A stretch of 32,595 bases of DNA from Gammaproteobacteria bacterium. GTDB lineage: Bacteria > Pseudomonadota > Gammaproteobacteria > Pseudomonadales > Litorivicinaceae. Made by a program: the position numbers and the translations under genes. The stretch covers positions 99,769 through 132,363 of the forward strand of contig JAHEDY010000001.1 of assembly GCA_024640985.1 (NCBI GenBank). Reading direction: 5' to 3'. Position 1 is the first letter of the stretch. Every line of letters starts with the position of its first letter. The notes beneath the pieces were generated by a model that saw only the letters and a program-made list of their open reading frames with translations, did not search any database and was not told the DNA's origin. This document shows positions 15,067 through 23,088 of this stretch, piece by piece.

Positions 15067-16071
15067 ATGCAACGGGTTAGTTTAGATCGCGTCGAGTCGC
15101 TGGCTTTATCGGCGCTGGTCAATAGTGGGACTTCGCCAGAAAATGCCCTAGCACTGGCTAAGGCGACCCGGATCACAGAGGCGCAAGGGATCGCTAGCCA
15201 TGGACTAGCCTACCTTCCAATATATTGCCAGCATGTCCAGTGTGGGAAAGTGCTTGGAGATGCCAAACCTGAAGTTACTGCCCCGCGATCTGCGGCCTTT
15301 AGGGTCGATGCCGGCAATGGTTTTGCACATCCGGCCATCGCGATGGGCTTTGAATATCTCATTCCAGCGGCCCGCGAGTATGGGATAGCTGTGTTGAATA
15401 TTGACCGTTCGTATAATTGTGGCGTGCTTGGCGTGCATACAGGAGCATTGGCTGACGCGGGTTTGATCGGTTTTGGGACCACCAACGCGCCGGCTTCAGT
15501 TGCACCGAGTGGTGGGAATCGACCAGTAGTTGGAACTAATCCCTGGTCGTTTGCGTTGCCCGGTGACACCGGTTTTTTAGTTGATCAGAGCGCTAGTGTG
15601 ATTGCCAAAAGCGAGATCATGAAGGCCAAGCGTGAGTCACGAGCGATCCCCGATACATGGGCTTTTGATCCAAATGGAAAACCTACGACAGACCCAGAGA
15701 TCGCATTGACAGGATCGATGGCGCCGTCAGGTGGTTACAAAGGCGTCAATCAGGCGTTGATGGTTGAATTACTCGCTGCCGCATTAAGCGGAGCCAATCT
15801 AGGGATTCAAGCCAGTCCATTTTCTGGAACAGTCGGTGGCCCGCCTGGAACGGGCCAATGTTTTATCGCGATTGATCCATCTATCAGTGCGGGCTTTTCT
15901 AGTCAGGCCGAGCTTCTTTGTGCCGCAATCATCGACCAAGGGGCTCGGCTACCCGGAGTCAATCGTCGGGATCAAATGCTGCACGCCGAGGCCGAGGGTG
16001 TGCTGGTCAATCCAGACATCTTGGAGACTGTTAAAGGCCTTGCCGGCGACGACAAAACGGAGCTTAGCTGA
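15067..16071 (+). CDS. Ldh_2 (malate/L-lactate/sulfolactate) family NAD(P)-dependent dehydrogenase
   Basis: 334 aa, a normal length for this family, which includes malate/lactate dehydrogenases, sulfolactate dehydrogenase (ComC/SlcC), ureidoglycolate dehydrogenase and delta1-pyrroline-2-carboxylate/piperideine-2-carboxylate reductases (DpkA). The catalytic His is H45 in GIASHGLAYL. Other landmarks are GGNRPVVGTNPWSFALP, LVDQSASVIAKSEIMKAKR, MAPSGGYKGVNQALMVELL and the C-terminal RLPGVNRRDQM. The substrate cannot be told from sequence. In this operon a 2-oxo acid or cyclic imine reductase acting on a demethylated amino acid product is attractive. The ATG at 15067 has GAGG 7 nt upstream. It is the last gene of the soxB operon, followed by 483 nt without a gene. 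Confidence 0.9.
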   Translation: MQRVSLDRVESLALSALVNSGTSPENALALAKATRITEAQGIASHGLAYLPIYCQHVQCGKVLGDAKPEVTAPRSAAFRVDAGNGFAHPAIAMGFEYLIPAAREYGIAVLNIDRSYNCGVLGVHTGALADAGLIGFGTTNAPASVAPSGGNRPVVGTNPWSFALPGDTGFLVDQSASVIAKSEIMKAKRESRAIPDTWAFDPNGKPTTDPEIALTGSMAPSGGYKGVNQALMVELLAAALSGANLGIQASPFSGTVGGPPGTGQCFIAIDPSISAGFSSQAELLCAAIIDQGARLPGVNRRDQMLHAEAEGVLVNPDILETVKGLAGDDKTELS

Positions 16072-16554
16072 GATTCATGCTGGCTGTTCGACAGCGAGTC
16101 GGTCGGGCCTTTCTTTAGCATTTTTCTATCACCTTAGCCTTAGCTGATCTCACGTGGTTGTATTTAAACATCTGGAGATAGACGGGTTCGGTGCTTCCGC
16201 GAGTCCCGGTAAAGAGAGGAATCGAGGTCGATTATTCCTAATTACGCCATCTTGAAGCTCCAATAAATCAAGACTGACGGAATTTTCGCTGAAAAGCGTG
16301 TAATGGCAACTCGATCGGCTTCTTTGGATGAACGGTTGTCGAACACTGCTAACACAAAAGGGCCCGGTCCATAGCAAGGATGTTAGTGCGTAAATTGTTT
16401 ATCCGTACCTTTTTTGGAGCAACAACTAAAGATTAGGTAGTTGGGAGCGGATCTGAAAATTGAATTCCTGATAGCTAACGGTTGTTTTTATTAGCCATAT
16501 GGTCATAGTAACGATGGTATCTTGGAAAGTAACAAAAAATTGGAGAGTAATAAG
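16072..16554 (+). promoter_or_regulatory. 483-nt region upstream of the ABC importer; promoter and operator candidates
   Basis: No gene is supported. A strong local dyad lies at 16217-16239: AGG, then AATCGA-GG-TCGATT, then CCT after a 3-nt bulge. It could be an operator or an RNA hairpin. TTGTTT near 16483 with ATAGTA about 17 nt downstream is a weak promoter candidate for the importer genes. GGAG at 16542-16545 is the RBS. I found no clear terminator for the preceding operon; the sequence after 16071 has only short GC stems. Confidence 0.35.
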
Positions 16555-17532
16555 ATGTCAGTTAAAAAGATAATAACGACGGCGATGTTGGTTGCGTCAT
16601 CTTCCCTGGCTCATGCGGGGGGACATGGAAAGTGTGGCGAAGTAAGTGTTGGTGCCATGGGTTGGGCATCTGGAGAAACATTCGCGGCAATTGTGGAATT
16701 CGTATTGGAACAAGGTTATGGCTGTGAGGTAAAGGTTGTGCCAACAGACACAGTGCCGGCTGTTACGTCGCTTGCTGAAAATGGACAGCCAGATGTCGTC
16801 CCAGAGGTTTGGGTAAACTCGGCACCCGCCTACCCCGGGTTAGTTGATAAAGGGGCAGTTATTACCGCCTCAAATGTGTTTGCTAGCGGCGGTGAAGAGG
16901 GCTGGTGGATTCCGAGCTATCTGGCCGAAAAACACCCAGAGCTAAAGACATTGGATGGAATTCTCGCTAATCCAGACCTCGTTGGAGGGCGTTTTCATAA
17001 TTGCCCGGTCGGGTGGGGATGCAGGAATGTTAACGATAACCTGAAGGTAGTGCATGGGCTCGAGGGGAAAGGAATCGAGGTTTTTGATCATGGTTCAGGG
17101 GCCAATTTGGCGGCATCGATTGCATCTGCTTATGAAGATAAGGCGCCCTGGTTCGGATACTATTGGGGGCCAACTGCAGTGCTTGGTAACTACCCGATGA
17201 CCAAGGTCGATATTGGCAAAGTCGATCCGGCGCAGCATGCGATTAATCAAGTTGAAGGGCAGGATCCCTCAAAATTGGGAGTTTCTGGATTTCCAGCGGC
17301 ACCTGTTGTGAATGCAATGACTGCTGAATTTGCCACGAGAGCTCCTGAAGCTGCTGATTTTGTAAAGAAGTTTTCTATCCCAAATGAAGTGATCTCTGCG
17401 TTTTTGGCGTGGAAAGAGAAGAATAATGCATCTGCGGACGAAGCTGCTGCGTATGTCCTTACCAACCACACCGATCTGGTCATGGGAATGGTAAATGATT
17501 CGGCTCGTCAAAAGCTGAAAGCGCTTCTCTAA
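16555..17532 (+). CDS. ABC importer substrate-binding protein, glycine betaine/TMAO (OpuAC) type
   Basis: Periplasmic binding protein, 325 aa. An N-terminal signal peptide is clear: SVKKIITTAM, then a hydrophobic core, ending LAHA-GG around residue 21. The OpuAC-type body contains VGAMGWASGETFAAI, PEVWVNSAP, GGEEGWWIPSYLAEKHPEL and APWFGYYWGPT. These aromatic residues would form the cage that holds a quaternary ammonium or sulfonium head group in this family. It resembles TmoX (TMAO) and betaine-binding proteins; the ligand is open among glycine betaine, TMAO, DMSP and related solutes. The paired cysteines in NCPVGWGC may form a disulfide. The ATG at 16555 has GGAGAG 8-9 nt upstream; the in-frame TTG at 16522 would place charged residues before the signal peptide and was rejected. 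Confidence 0.92.
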   Translation: MSVKKIITTAMLVASSSLAHAGGHGKCGEVSVGAMGWASGETFAAIVEFVLEQGYGCEVKVVPTDTVPAVTSLAENGQPDVVPEVWVNSAPAYPGLVDKGAVITASNVFASGGEEGWWIPSYLAEKHPELKTLDGILANPDLVGGRFHNCPVGWGCRNVNDNLKVVHGLEGKGIEVFDHGSGANLAASIASAYEDKAPWFGYYWGPTAVLGNYPMTKVDIGKVDPAQHAINQVEGQDPSKLGVSGFPAAPVVNAMTAEFATRAPEAADFVKKFSIPNEVISAFLAWKEKNNASADEAAAYVLTNHTDLVMGMVNDSARQKLKALL

Positions 17533-17554
17533 CGGGCGCTTTACCCGCGTTACC

Positions 17555-17577
17555 TGCCCAGAAGATTATGCTGGGCA
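17555..17577 (+). other. Intercistronic hairpin between binding protein and permease genes
   Basis: TGCCCAG (17555-17561) and CTGGGCA (17571-17577) form a perfect 7-bp stem with a 9-nt loop in the 81-nt gap. It is followed by AGTTTGACTTT, not a clean U-run. Such hairpins after binding-protein genes often protect or partly terminate the message, giving more binding protein than permease. That role here is inferred. Confidence 0.5.
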
Positions 17578-17613
17578 AGTTTGACTTTAAAATAAAAACA
17601 TTCGGGATGGATC

Positions 17614-18633
17614 ATGGCGACCTACACTGGCTTTTTCGATATGCTGGGTTTACGGGACTGGTGTGATAGCGAAAAAAAGCCATCACTTTTATCTCTTCGA
17701 AACCTGAAGGGCGAAGAACTTGCCTGGTACGAGTTTCCGTTCCCTTCGCTAGATAATCTGCACAGCGCTTGCAACGCTATACCCCAAACAAGAGATATGA
17801 CAGCTGGCCTCGAAACCGGTTTTTTGACAGTGCGGCCCGCACTTCGGACAGTGCTTGATCCTCTAACGCAACCGCTTTCGTGGGCGCTTGACGGAGCCCT
17901 GACGCTCTTTACTACCACCCCATGGTGGGCCCTAGTACCAATCATTTGCTTCCTGTGCTATCGCGTTTCTCGATCTGCATCAGTGACTGTATTGGTCGCA
18001 GTTTTTATGGCTTTTTTCTTGTTTACCGATCACTACACTTATGCAATGCAGACACTAGCAATCATTTTCGTCTGTACTTTTATATGTGTGGTCTTGGGCG
18101 TGCCGATGGGAATTTTGATGTCCAAAAGTGATACCACGCAACGAGTTGTGACCCCCATACTGGACATGTTGCAAACGTTACCTACATTTGTGTATCTCAT
18201 ACCCTTAATTTTCCTGTTTAAGATAACTGAGCCTAAGCTATATGGTATGGCGATTATCCTTTACGCAATTGTTCCAGTTGTTCGGTTAACAAATCTAGGA
18301 ATACGGCTTGTCGACCAGTCCGTTATCGAAGCAGCGCATGCATATGGATTGGATAGTCGACAGCGGCTTTTAGGTGTTGAGATACCACTGGCTCTTCCAA
18401 ACATCATGGCGGGAGTAAACCAAACGATTATGATGTCTCTGGCGATGGTTGTTATTGCGTCACTGGTTTCAGCTCCAGGCCTTGGCACTTTGGTGTTAGA
18501 TGGAATTAACAATTTAAGACTTGGTGTTGGTTTTGTCGCTGGATTCGCTATTGTCTTGTTAGCAATATTACTCGATAGAGTTTCTAAAGCTGCCTTAGAT
18601 CGAATCAATTCGGCGGAGGCAAAATTAAAATGA
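17614..18633 (+). CDS. ABC importer permease, glycine betaine/proline (ProW) type
   Basis: Inner-membrane permease, 339 aa. The first ~100 residues form a mostly polar N-terminal extension with aromatic residues (MATYTGFFDMLGLRDW). Several membrane segments follow, starting near WWALVPIICFLCYRV, then VFMAFFLFTD and LAIIFVCTFICVVLGVPMGI. The cytoplasmic EAA loop that contacts the ATPase is EAAHAYGLDSRQRLLGVEIP (about residues 240-259). The C-terminus is VGFVAGFAIVLLAILLDRVS. The gene lies between the binding protein and the ATPase, in an order also seen for tmoXWV. Its stop overlaps the ATPase start as ATGA, indicating coupled translation. Confidence 0.92.
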   Translation: MATYTGFFDMLGLRDWCDSEKKPSLLSLRNLKGEELAWYEFPFPSLDNLHSACNAIPQTRDMTAGLETGFLTVRPALRTVLDPLTQPLSWALDGALTLFTTTPWWALVPIICFLCYRVSRSASVTVLVAVFMAFFLFTDHYTYAMQTLAIIFVCTFICVVLGVPMGILMSKSDTTQRVVTPILDMLQTLPTFVYLIPLIFLFKITEPKLYGMAIILYAIVPVVRLTNLGIRLVDQSVIEAAHAYGLDSRQRLLGVEIPLALPNIMAGVNQTIMMSLAMVVIASLVSAPGLGTLVLDGINNLRLGVGFVAGFAIVLLAILLDRVSKAALDRINSAEAKLK

Positions 18634-19727
18634 TAGAAACCCCGCAAAACGTAAAAAGTCCTCACCAGCCCGAGATCGATCGAAACGTCAAAATTTCAGT
18701 GAGGAACCTTTATAAGGTTTTTGGGGATCAGCCCGAGGCCATGATTGAATTCGTCCGTTCTGGTATCAGTAAGACCGAGCTTCTGGAAAAATATCATCAT
18801 GTTTTAGGCCTCAATGACATCAATATAGACATGATGGACGGAGAAATAACCGTCATCATGGGGCTGTCTGGATCAGGTAAGTCAACCCTTATTAGGCATT
18901 TGAACCGATTAATTGAGCCTACTGCGGGCGAAGTAATTTTGGATGGTGAAGATGTCCTTAAGCTAACAGAAACGGAACTCCGTGAGGTGCGACGTAAGCG
19001 GATGTCGATGGTATTCCAAAAATTCGCGTTGTTTCCGCATCGTACTGTTTCTGAGAATGCGGCTCTTTCACTCGAGGTGCGTGGTGATGACTTAGGAGAG
19101 CAGCAAAGTGAAGCTCAGTATTGGCTGGACCGACTCGGATTAAGCGGATTCGAGGACTCTTATCCCTATCAATTATCTGGCGGAATGCAGCAGCGTGTAG
19201 GTATTGCGCGAGCACTGTGTGCACACAGTGAAGTAATGCTTCTTGATGAGGCTTTCAGTGCGTTGGATCCGATTATTCGATCGCAGATGCAGGATCTTCT
19301 TTTAGAGTTGCAACGTGAATTAAATAAGACAATTGTATTCATTACACATGACTTAGACGAGGCGTTGAAACTGGCTGATCATCTGGTCATTCTCAAGGAC
19401 GGATATGTGATTCAGCAAGGTGAGCCACAACAGATCCTATTGCATCCTAGCGACCCCTACATAGAGCAATTCGTATCGGATATTAATCGCGCGCGCGTGT
19501 TGCGGGTGCGCTCGGTGATGAAGGCTTATGATGGTGAGGTTCGTCCAGATGCAATTATGATAGATCCCGATATTACTCTCGAGCAGGTCATCGAATCAGT
19601 GAATGGAGATACGTCCAAGCATTTTGTTGTTGCGCAGGATGATAATCCAATTGGTGTTTTGTCGATGCACGAAATCATGATTGCAATGGTTCCTCGAAGA
19701 GCTTCTCTCGACGGGCTTGATCCCTGA
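18630..19727 (+). CDS. ABC importer ATPase, glycine betaine/proline (ProV) type
   Basis: ATP-binding subunit, 365 aa. Walker A GLSGSGKST is at residues 78-86, the signature LSGGMQQRVGIARAL follows, Walker B is VMLLDEAFSAL and the switch is FITHDLDEAL. The N-terminal helix segment FVRSGISKTELLEKYHHVLG is typical of the QAT/ProV family. The C-terminal ~90 residues resemble a shortened CBS-type regulatory region (IMIDPDITLEQVIESVNGD; HFVVAQDDNPIGVLSMHEI), the part that senses ionic strength in osmoregulated relatives. GGAGG lies 10 nt upstream of the ATG. It is the last gene of the importer operon. Confidence 0.94.
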   Translation: MIETPQNVKSPHQPEIDRNVKISVRNLYKVFGDQPEAMIEFVRSGISKTELLEKYHHVLGLNDINIDMMDGEITVIMGLSGSGKSTLIRHLNRLIEPTAGEVILDGEDVLKLTETELREVRRKRMSMVFQKFALFPHRTVSENAALSLEVRGDDLGEQQSEAQYWLDRLGLSGFEDSYPYQLSGGMQQRVGIARALCAHSEVMLLDEAFSALDPIIRSQMQDLLLELQRELNKTIVFITHDLDEALKLADHLVILKDGYVIQQGEPQQILLHPSDPYIEQFVSDINRARVLRVRSVMKAYDGEVRPDAIMIDPDITLEQVIESVNGDTSKHFVVAQDDNPIGVLSMHEIMIAMVPRRASLDGLDP

Positions 19728-19760
19728 GTTGATTGGCTGATTATTCACGTTGACTGCCAT

Positions 19761-19780
19761 AGGCTCACATCAAGCCTTTT
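19761..19780 (+). terminator. Weak Rho-independent terminator after the importer operon
   Basis: AGGCT (19761-19765) and AGCCT (19773-19777) form a 5-bp stem with a 7-nt loop, followed by a TTTT run to 19780. It lies 34 nt after the ATPase stop. The stem is short, so termination may be partial. Confidence 0.4.
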
Positions 19781-20236
19781 CGAGCAAATGTGGAAATTTA
19801 CATGTAGGTTGTCGATTGACTCAGCTCGCCTTTAGTGGCGATGCGCAGAAGTGAAAGGCAGATGACGTGGAGTCCACTACCACTAGTAGTCGGGAGATTG
19901 ACGATTTTGGGGAATCCTTCCTCTGGAGACGACGGCCAAAGCGATGGTGATACCAGAGGGGTTGATCTCGATTTGATCGCTGATTCAGCAATCCATCTTG
20001 ACCCACAATTTCTAAGCTATTTGCAGTGGATCCACTCATACTCTTTTAGTTACTTCTCGCAAACAGCACAATTTGCAAAACAGCTTGCAACGTTTGAGGC
20101 GTGCTAATCTCAAAAACTCGCGTTCTAAGAGGGAGCATGTCGTTAATTGCGAATTTGTGGATGAAAACTCGACGCAGGTTGCTTAGAATCTCGGTCCTGA
20201 AAATTCGTTGAAAGAAGCTCACCAAGGAGCGCAATC
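19781..20236 (+). promoter_or_regulatory. 456-nt region upstream of glyA, with possible structured leader
   Basis: No gene is supported; short overlapping frames on both strands show no family features. Two TTGCAA words flank AACAGC near 20075-20095. TGCTAATCT at about 20102-20110 looks like an extended -10 but lacks a well-spaced -35. In the ~125-nt presumed leader, TTCTAAG (20123-20129) can pair with CTTAGAA (20182-20188). AAGGAG about 8 nt before the ATG is the RBS. I do not recognise a known riboswitch. Confidence 0.35.
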
Positions 20237-21490
20237 ATGTACTCAAGCACATCGACAATCCATGTGTATGATCCAGATCTCGCCATAGCCATGGAGGCTG
20301 AGACCAAGCGCCAAGAGGATCATCTCGAATTGATCGCTTCAGAAAACTACGCCAGCCCTCGCGTTATGGAAGCTCAAGGTTCGGACCTGACAAATAAATA
20401 TGCCGAGGGCTATCCGGGAAAGCGCTATTACGGCGGATGTGAGTTTGTCGATGTTGTTGAACAGTTGGCTATCGATCGTGCAAAGGCACTGTTTGGTGCA
20501 GCGTATGCAAACGTGCAACCGCATGCCGGTTCGCAGGCAAATGCGGCGGCCTACCTGGCGCTGTTGGATGCAGGTGACACAATTCTCGGGATGTCGTTAG
20601 CCGACGGCGGTCACTTGACACACGGTGCGTCTGTGAATTTCTCAGGGAAGGTGTATCACGCGATTCAGTATGGAATCGATGCTGACGGTTACATGGACTA
20701 TAACCAAATTTCTGATCTTGCAGAGGCACATAAACCCAAACTGATTTTGGGAGGTTTCTCGGCCTATTCACGAGTCGTCGATTGGGCCAAGATGCGTGAA
20801 ATCGCGGATAATGTTGGCGCTTACTTTCTTGTCGATATGGCGCACATCGCTGGGCTTGTTGCGGCTGGTGTCTACCCGTCGCCGATTCCGCATGCGCATG
20901 TGGTGACCACCACTACGCATAAAACATTGCGTGGTCCCCGTTCGGGTTTGATTCTTTCGGGCCAAGACGATGAAACGCTACACAAGAAATTGAACTCCGC
21001 TGTGTTTCCCGGAATGCAGGGTGGGCCGTTAATGCACGCAATTGCCGGTAAAGCTGTCGCCTTTAAAGAGGCCATGGAACCGGAATTCAAGACCTATCAA
21101 GAGCAGGTTGTGAAAAATGCCCAGGTGATGGCATCAATCTTTATTGATCGTGGGTACAAAATTGTCTCAGGCGGTACCGACAACCATCTCATGTTAGTTG
21201 ATTTGGTTGCTCAGGGAATTACAGGTAAAGCCGCCGATGCCGCACTTGGCGAGTCACACATCACCGTCAATAAAAATGCGGTCCCGAATGACCCGCAATC
21301 ACCCTTTGTGACTTCTGGTATTCGGATCGGCACGCCTGCCGTGACCACCCGAGGCTTTGTCGAAAGTGATTGTCGCGATCTGGGCAATCTGATTTGCGAT
21401 GTCCTTGATCACCTCGATGATGAAGGCGTCAAACGTCGCGTCCGAGAGCAGGTCAAGGCGATCTGTGATCGTCTTCCGGTGTACCGTTAA
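20237..21490 (+). CDS. glyA: Serine hydroxymethyltransferase
   Basis: PLP enzyme interconverting serine + THF and glycine + 5,10-methylene-THF in the cytoplasm, 417 aa, full length. Landmarks are [20 protein letters not shown] near residue 29, [16 protein letters not shown], the PLP-binding lysine K229 in [14 protein letters not shown], and the C-terminal [10 protein letters not shown] region. The ATG at 20237 has AAGGAG about 8 nt upstream. It can combine the glycine and methylene-THF made by SoxBDAG and the glycine cleavage system into serine, so its location directly after the importer operon is meaningful. The 3' end overlaps the convergent acyltransferase gene by 38 nt. Confidence 0.97.
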   Translation: MYSSTSTIHVYDPDLAIAMEAETKRQEDHLELIASENYASPRVMEAQGSDLTNKYAEGYPGKRYYGGCEFVDVVEQLAIDRAKALFGAAYANVQPHAGSQANAAAYLALLDAGDTILGMSLADGGHLTHGASVNFSGKVYHAIQYGIDADGYMDYNQISDLAEAHKPKLILGGFSAYSRVVDWAKMREIADNVGAYFLVDMAHIAGLVAAGVYPSPIPHAHVVTTTTHKTLRGPRSGLILSGQDDETLHKKLNSAVFPGMQGGPLMHAIAGKAVAFKEAMEPEFKTYQEQVVKNAQVMASIFIDRGYKIVSGGTDNHLMLVDLVAQGITGKAADAALGESHITVNKNAVPNDPQSPFVTSGIRIGTPAVTTRGFVESDCRDLGNLICDVLDHLDDEGVKRRVREQVKAICDRLPVYR

Positions 21491-22328
21491 GCATCCGTTC
21501 AAGACGGGTGTCTTTTTGCGCCCAGATTGAATTCATCCAGCCCCGGAATGCCTTGAGTTCAGCCAAGGTTTCTGGGGTTTTCTCAAGCCCCTCTGGAAGG
21601 TCGATCGTTTCAACGTGAATCATGACTTTAGGGACACGGCCTGACAGAAGATGCCACACACTGAGAGTTGCGCCTGGATAAGCGAGGGTGATGTCGACGA
21701 TGCCGTCAAGGCGATCTCGGAGGCAATCGAGCGCCAGCTGTGGTCCACCGACTTTGGGCTTGAGTAAGTGTTGATAGGGCGATCGGTTTTTGCGATGTTT
21801 TTCGGGCGTGAATCGAGTCCCTTCAGCGTAGTTCACCACCACACAAGCCTGATCGGGATTTCTGGAAAGAACGTCATGGGCGTAGTCAAAATCTCGATTT
21901 TTGAGTTCAGGTCGACCCTTGATATCTTCTTGGGTGTAGCGTCGCATGATTGGAAAATCCAGTGCCCAAGCACAGATGTTGATCACTGGCATGTAGACCA
22001 ATTCCCACTTCATAAAGAAGCGGGGGAGTGTTGTGCCTTTGCCAAGGACGACCATCACCATCATGATATCGATCCAACTCTGATGGTTGGCTAAGACCAG
22101 ATAAGTCCCCTTCGGATTCAGTTTCTCTCCGGTAATGACCCATTGGATTGGGAGGGTGGTGAGGAGCCAGCGCATGAAGTCGGCCCAAATGCCTGCGATC
22201 CCTGCGGCTAACCGATAACCCAGATGTTGGGTTTTCGAGTAAAGCTTCAGCGGTGCGACCAAGGTTATAAGCAATCCGCCCAAAAATGTTGCGACTGCGA
22301 GAAAAAAAAGACGTAAAATCGATACCAT
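21453..22328 (-). CDS. PlsC-type 1-acyl-glycerol-3-phosphate acyltransferase family protein
   Basis: Membrane-bound acyltransferase, 291 aa. The catalytic HX4D motif is H82-D87 in ANHQSWID, and the second motif is EGTR starting at E168 ([13 protein letters not shown]). An N-terminal membrane anchor lies at residues 4-28 ([20 protein letters not shown]), and a hydrophobic segment follows near 110-123. The size and the long N-terminal part are closer to the YihG-like group than to the 240-aa PlsC. No clear SD is seen at either ATG 22328 or the in-frame TTG 22340, so the start is uncertain. The gene is convergent with glyA, overlapping its last 38 nt, and divergent from the esterase gene. Confidence 0.9.
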   Translation of the reverse strand: MVSILRLFFLAVATFLGGLLITLVAPLKLYSKTQHLGYRLAAGIAGIWADFMRWLLTTLPIQWVITGEKLNPKGTYLVLANHQSWIDIMMVMVVLGKGTTLPRFFMKWELVYMPVINICAWALDFPIMRRYTQEDIKGRPELKNRDFDYAHDVLSRNPDQACVVVNYAEGTRFTPEKHRKNRSPYQHLLKPKVGGPQLALDCLRDRLDGIVDITLAYPGATLSVWHLLSGRVPKVMIHVETIDLPEGLEKTPETLAELKAFRGWMNSIWAQKDTRLERMLNGTPEDDHRSP

Positions 22329-22404
22329 GCGTTTAGCCAAAGTGTCATTGCGTGCATAGATTAGCGCGATTAGGCTTCGCGTTCCTTAATACATTGGAAG
22401 TTTC

Positions 22405-23088
22405 ATGTTTGACGCAGTCGTCGTAGAACCAGCACAACCGGCTGATAGTGCCGTGATTTGGCTTCATGGCTTAGGTGCTAGTGGCCATGATTTTGAGCCT
22501 GCCTTGCCGCTTTTGGGTCTTGAGAGTCAAACCACGCGATTTATCTTTCCGCATGCGCCAAATATTCCGGTGACGGTCAACGGTGGAATGGTGATGCCGG
22601 CTTGGTATGACATTCAGCACATGGATATTGATCGTACGATTGATGTGCCCGGGATTTCCAAATCAGCCGATCAAATTGACGCCATGATCCAACAGCAGAT
22701 GGATGCTGGTATTGATCCCCGTCGAATTCTGTTGGTTGGATTCAGTCAAGGTGGAGCAGTGGCGCTCTATGCCGGGATTCGTTCGCGATTACCGCTCGCT
22801 GGTATTTTGGCCCTTTCGACCTATTGGGTTGGTGATCAAGACCCTGGGTTGTCGCCAGGGCGTGACCCTTCAGAATTACCGATCGAGATTCATCACGGGA
22901 CATTGGATCCCGTGGTTCCTTATGTACTGGGAGAGCAGGCGCGCGACTCACTGTTAGCGCTTGGTTATCCGGTTACCTTTCAGGCCTTTGCCATGCCGCA
23001 TAGCGTGGTGCCTGAACAACTTCGGGCCATCGGACCATGGATGGCATTACGTTTGAACTCCGATTCCCCAACAAGGAGCAAGGAATGA
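22405..23088 (+). CDS. Carboxylesterase/acyl-protein thioesterase family alpha/beta hydrolase
   Basis: 227-aa cytoplasmic serine hydrolase of the Abhydrolase_2 (carboxylesterase II, EstB) family. The catalytic triad is visible: S114 in GFSQGG, D168 in HGTLDPVV and H199 in MPHSV. The oxyanion region is [12 protein letters not shown] (19-30). Natural substrates in this family are short-chain esters or lysophospholipids; none can be assigned. The ATG at 22405 has GGAAG 4 nt upstream. The stop overlaps the mdh start as ATGA, so it is translated together with malate dehydrogenase. Confidence 0.93.
   Translation: MFDAVVVEPAQPADSAVIWLHGLGASGHDFEPALPLLGLESQTTRFIFPHAPNIPVTVNGGMVMPAWYDIQHMDIDRTIDVPGISKSADQIDAMIQQQMDAGIDPRRILLVGFSQGGAVALYAGIRSRLPLAGILALSTYWVGDQDPGLSPGRDPSELPIEIHHGTLDPVVPYVLGEQARDSLLALGYPVTFQAFAMPHSVVPEQLRAIGPWMALRLNSDSPTRSKE

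Noticed and set aside
19821-20107. Frames of 72 aa (minus) and 90 aa (plus) upstream of glyA
   Set aside because: They overlap each other, lack SD sites and show no recognisable domain. The plus frame has an acidic stretch, but nothing supports it as a gene.
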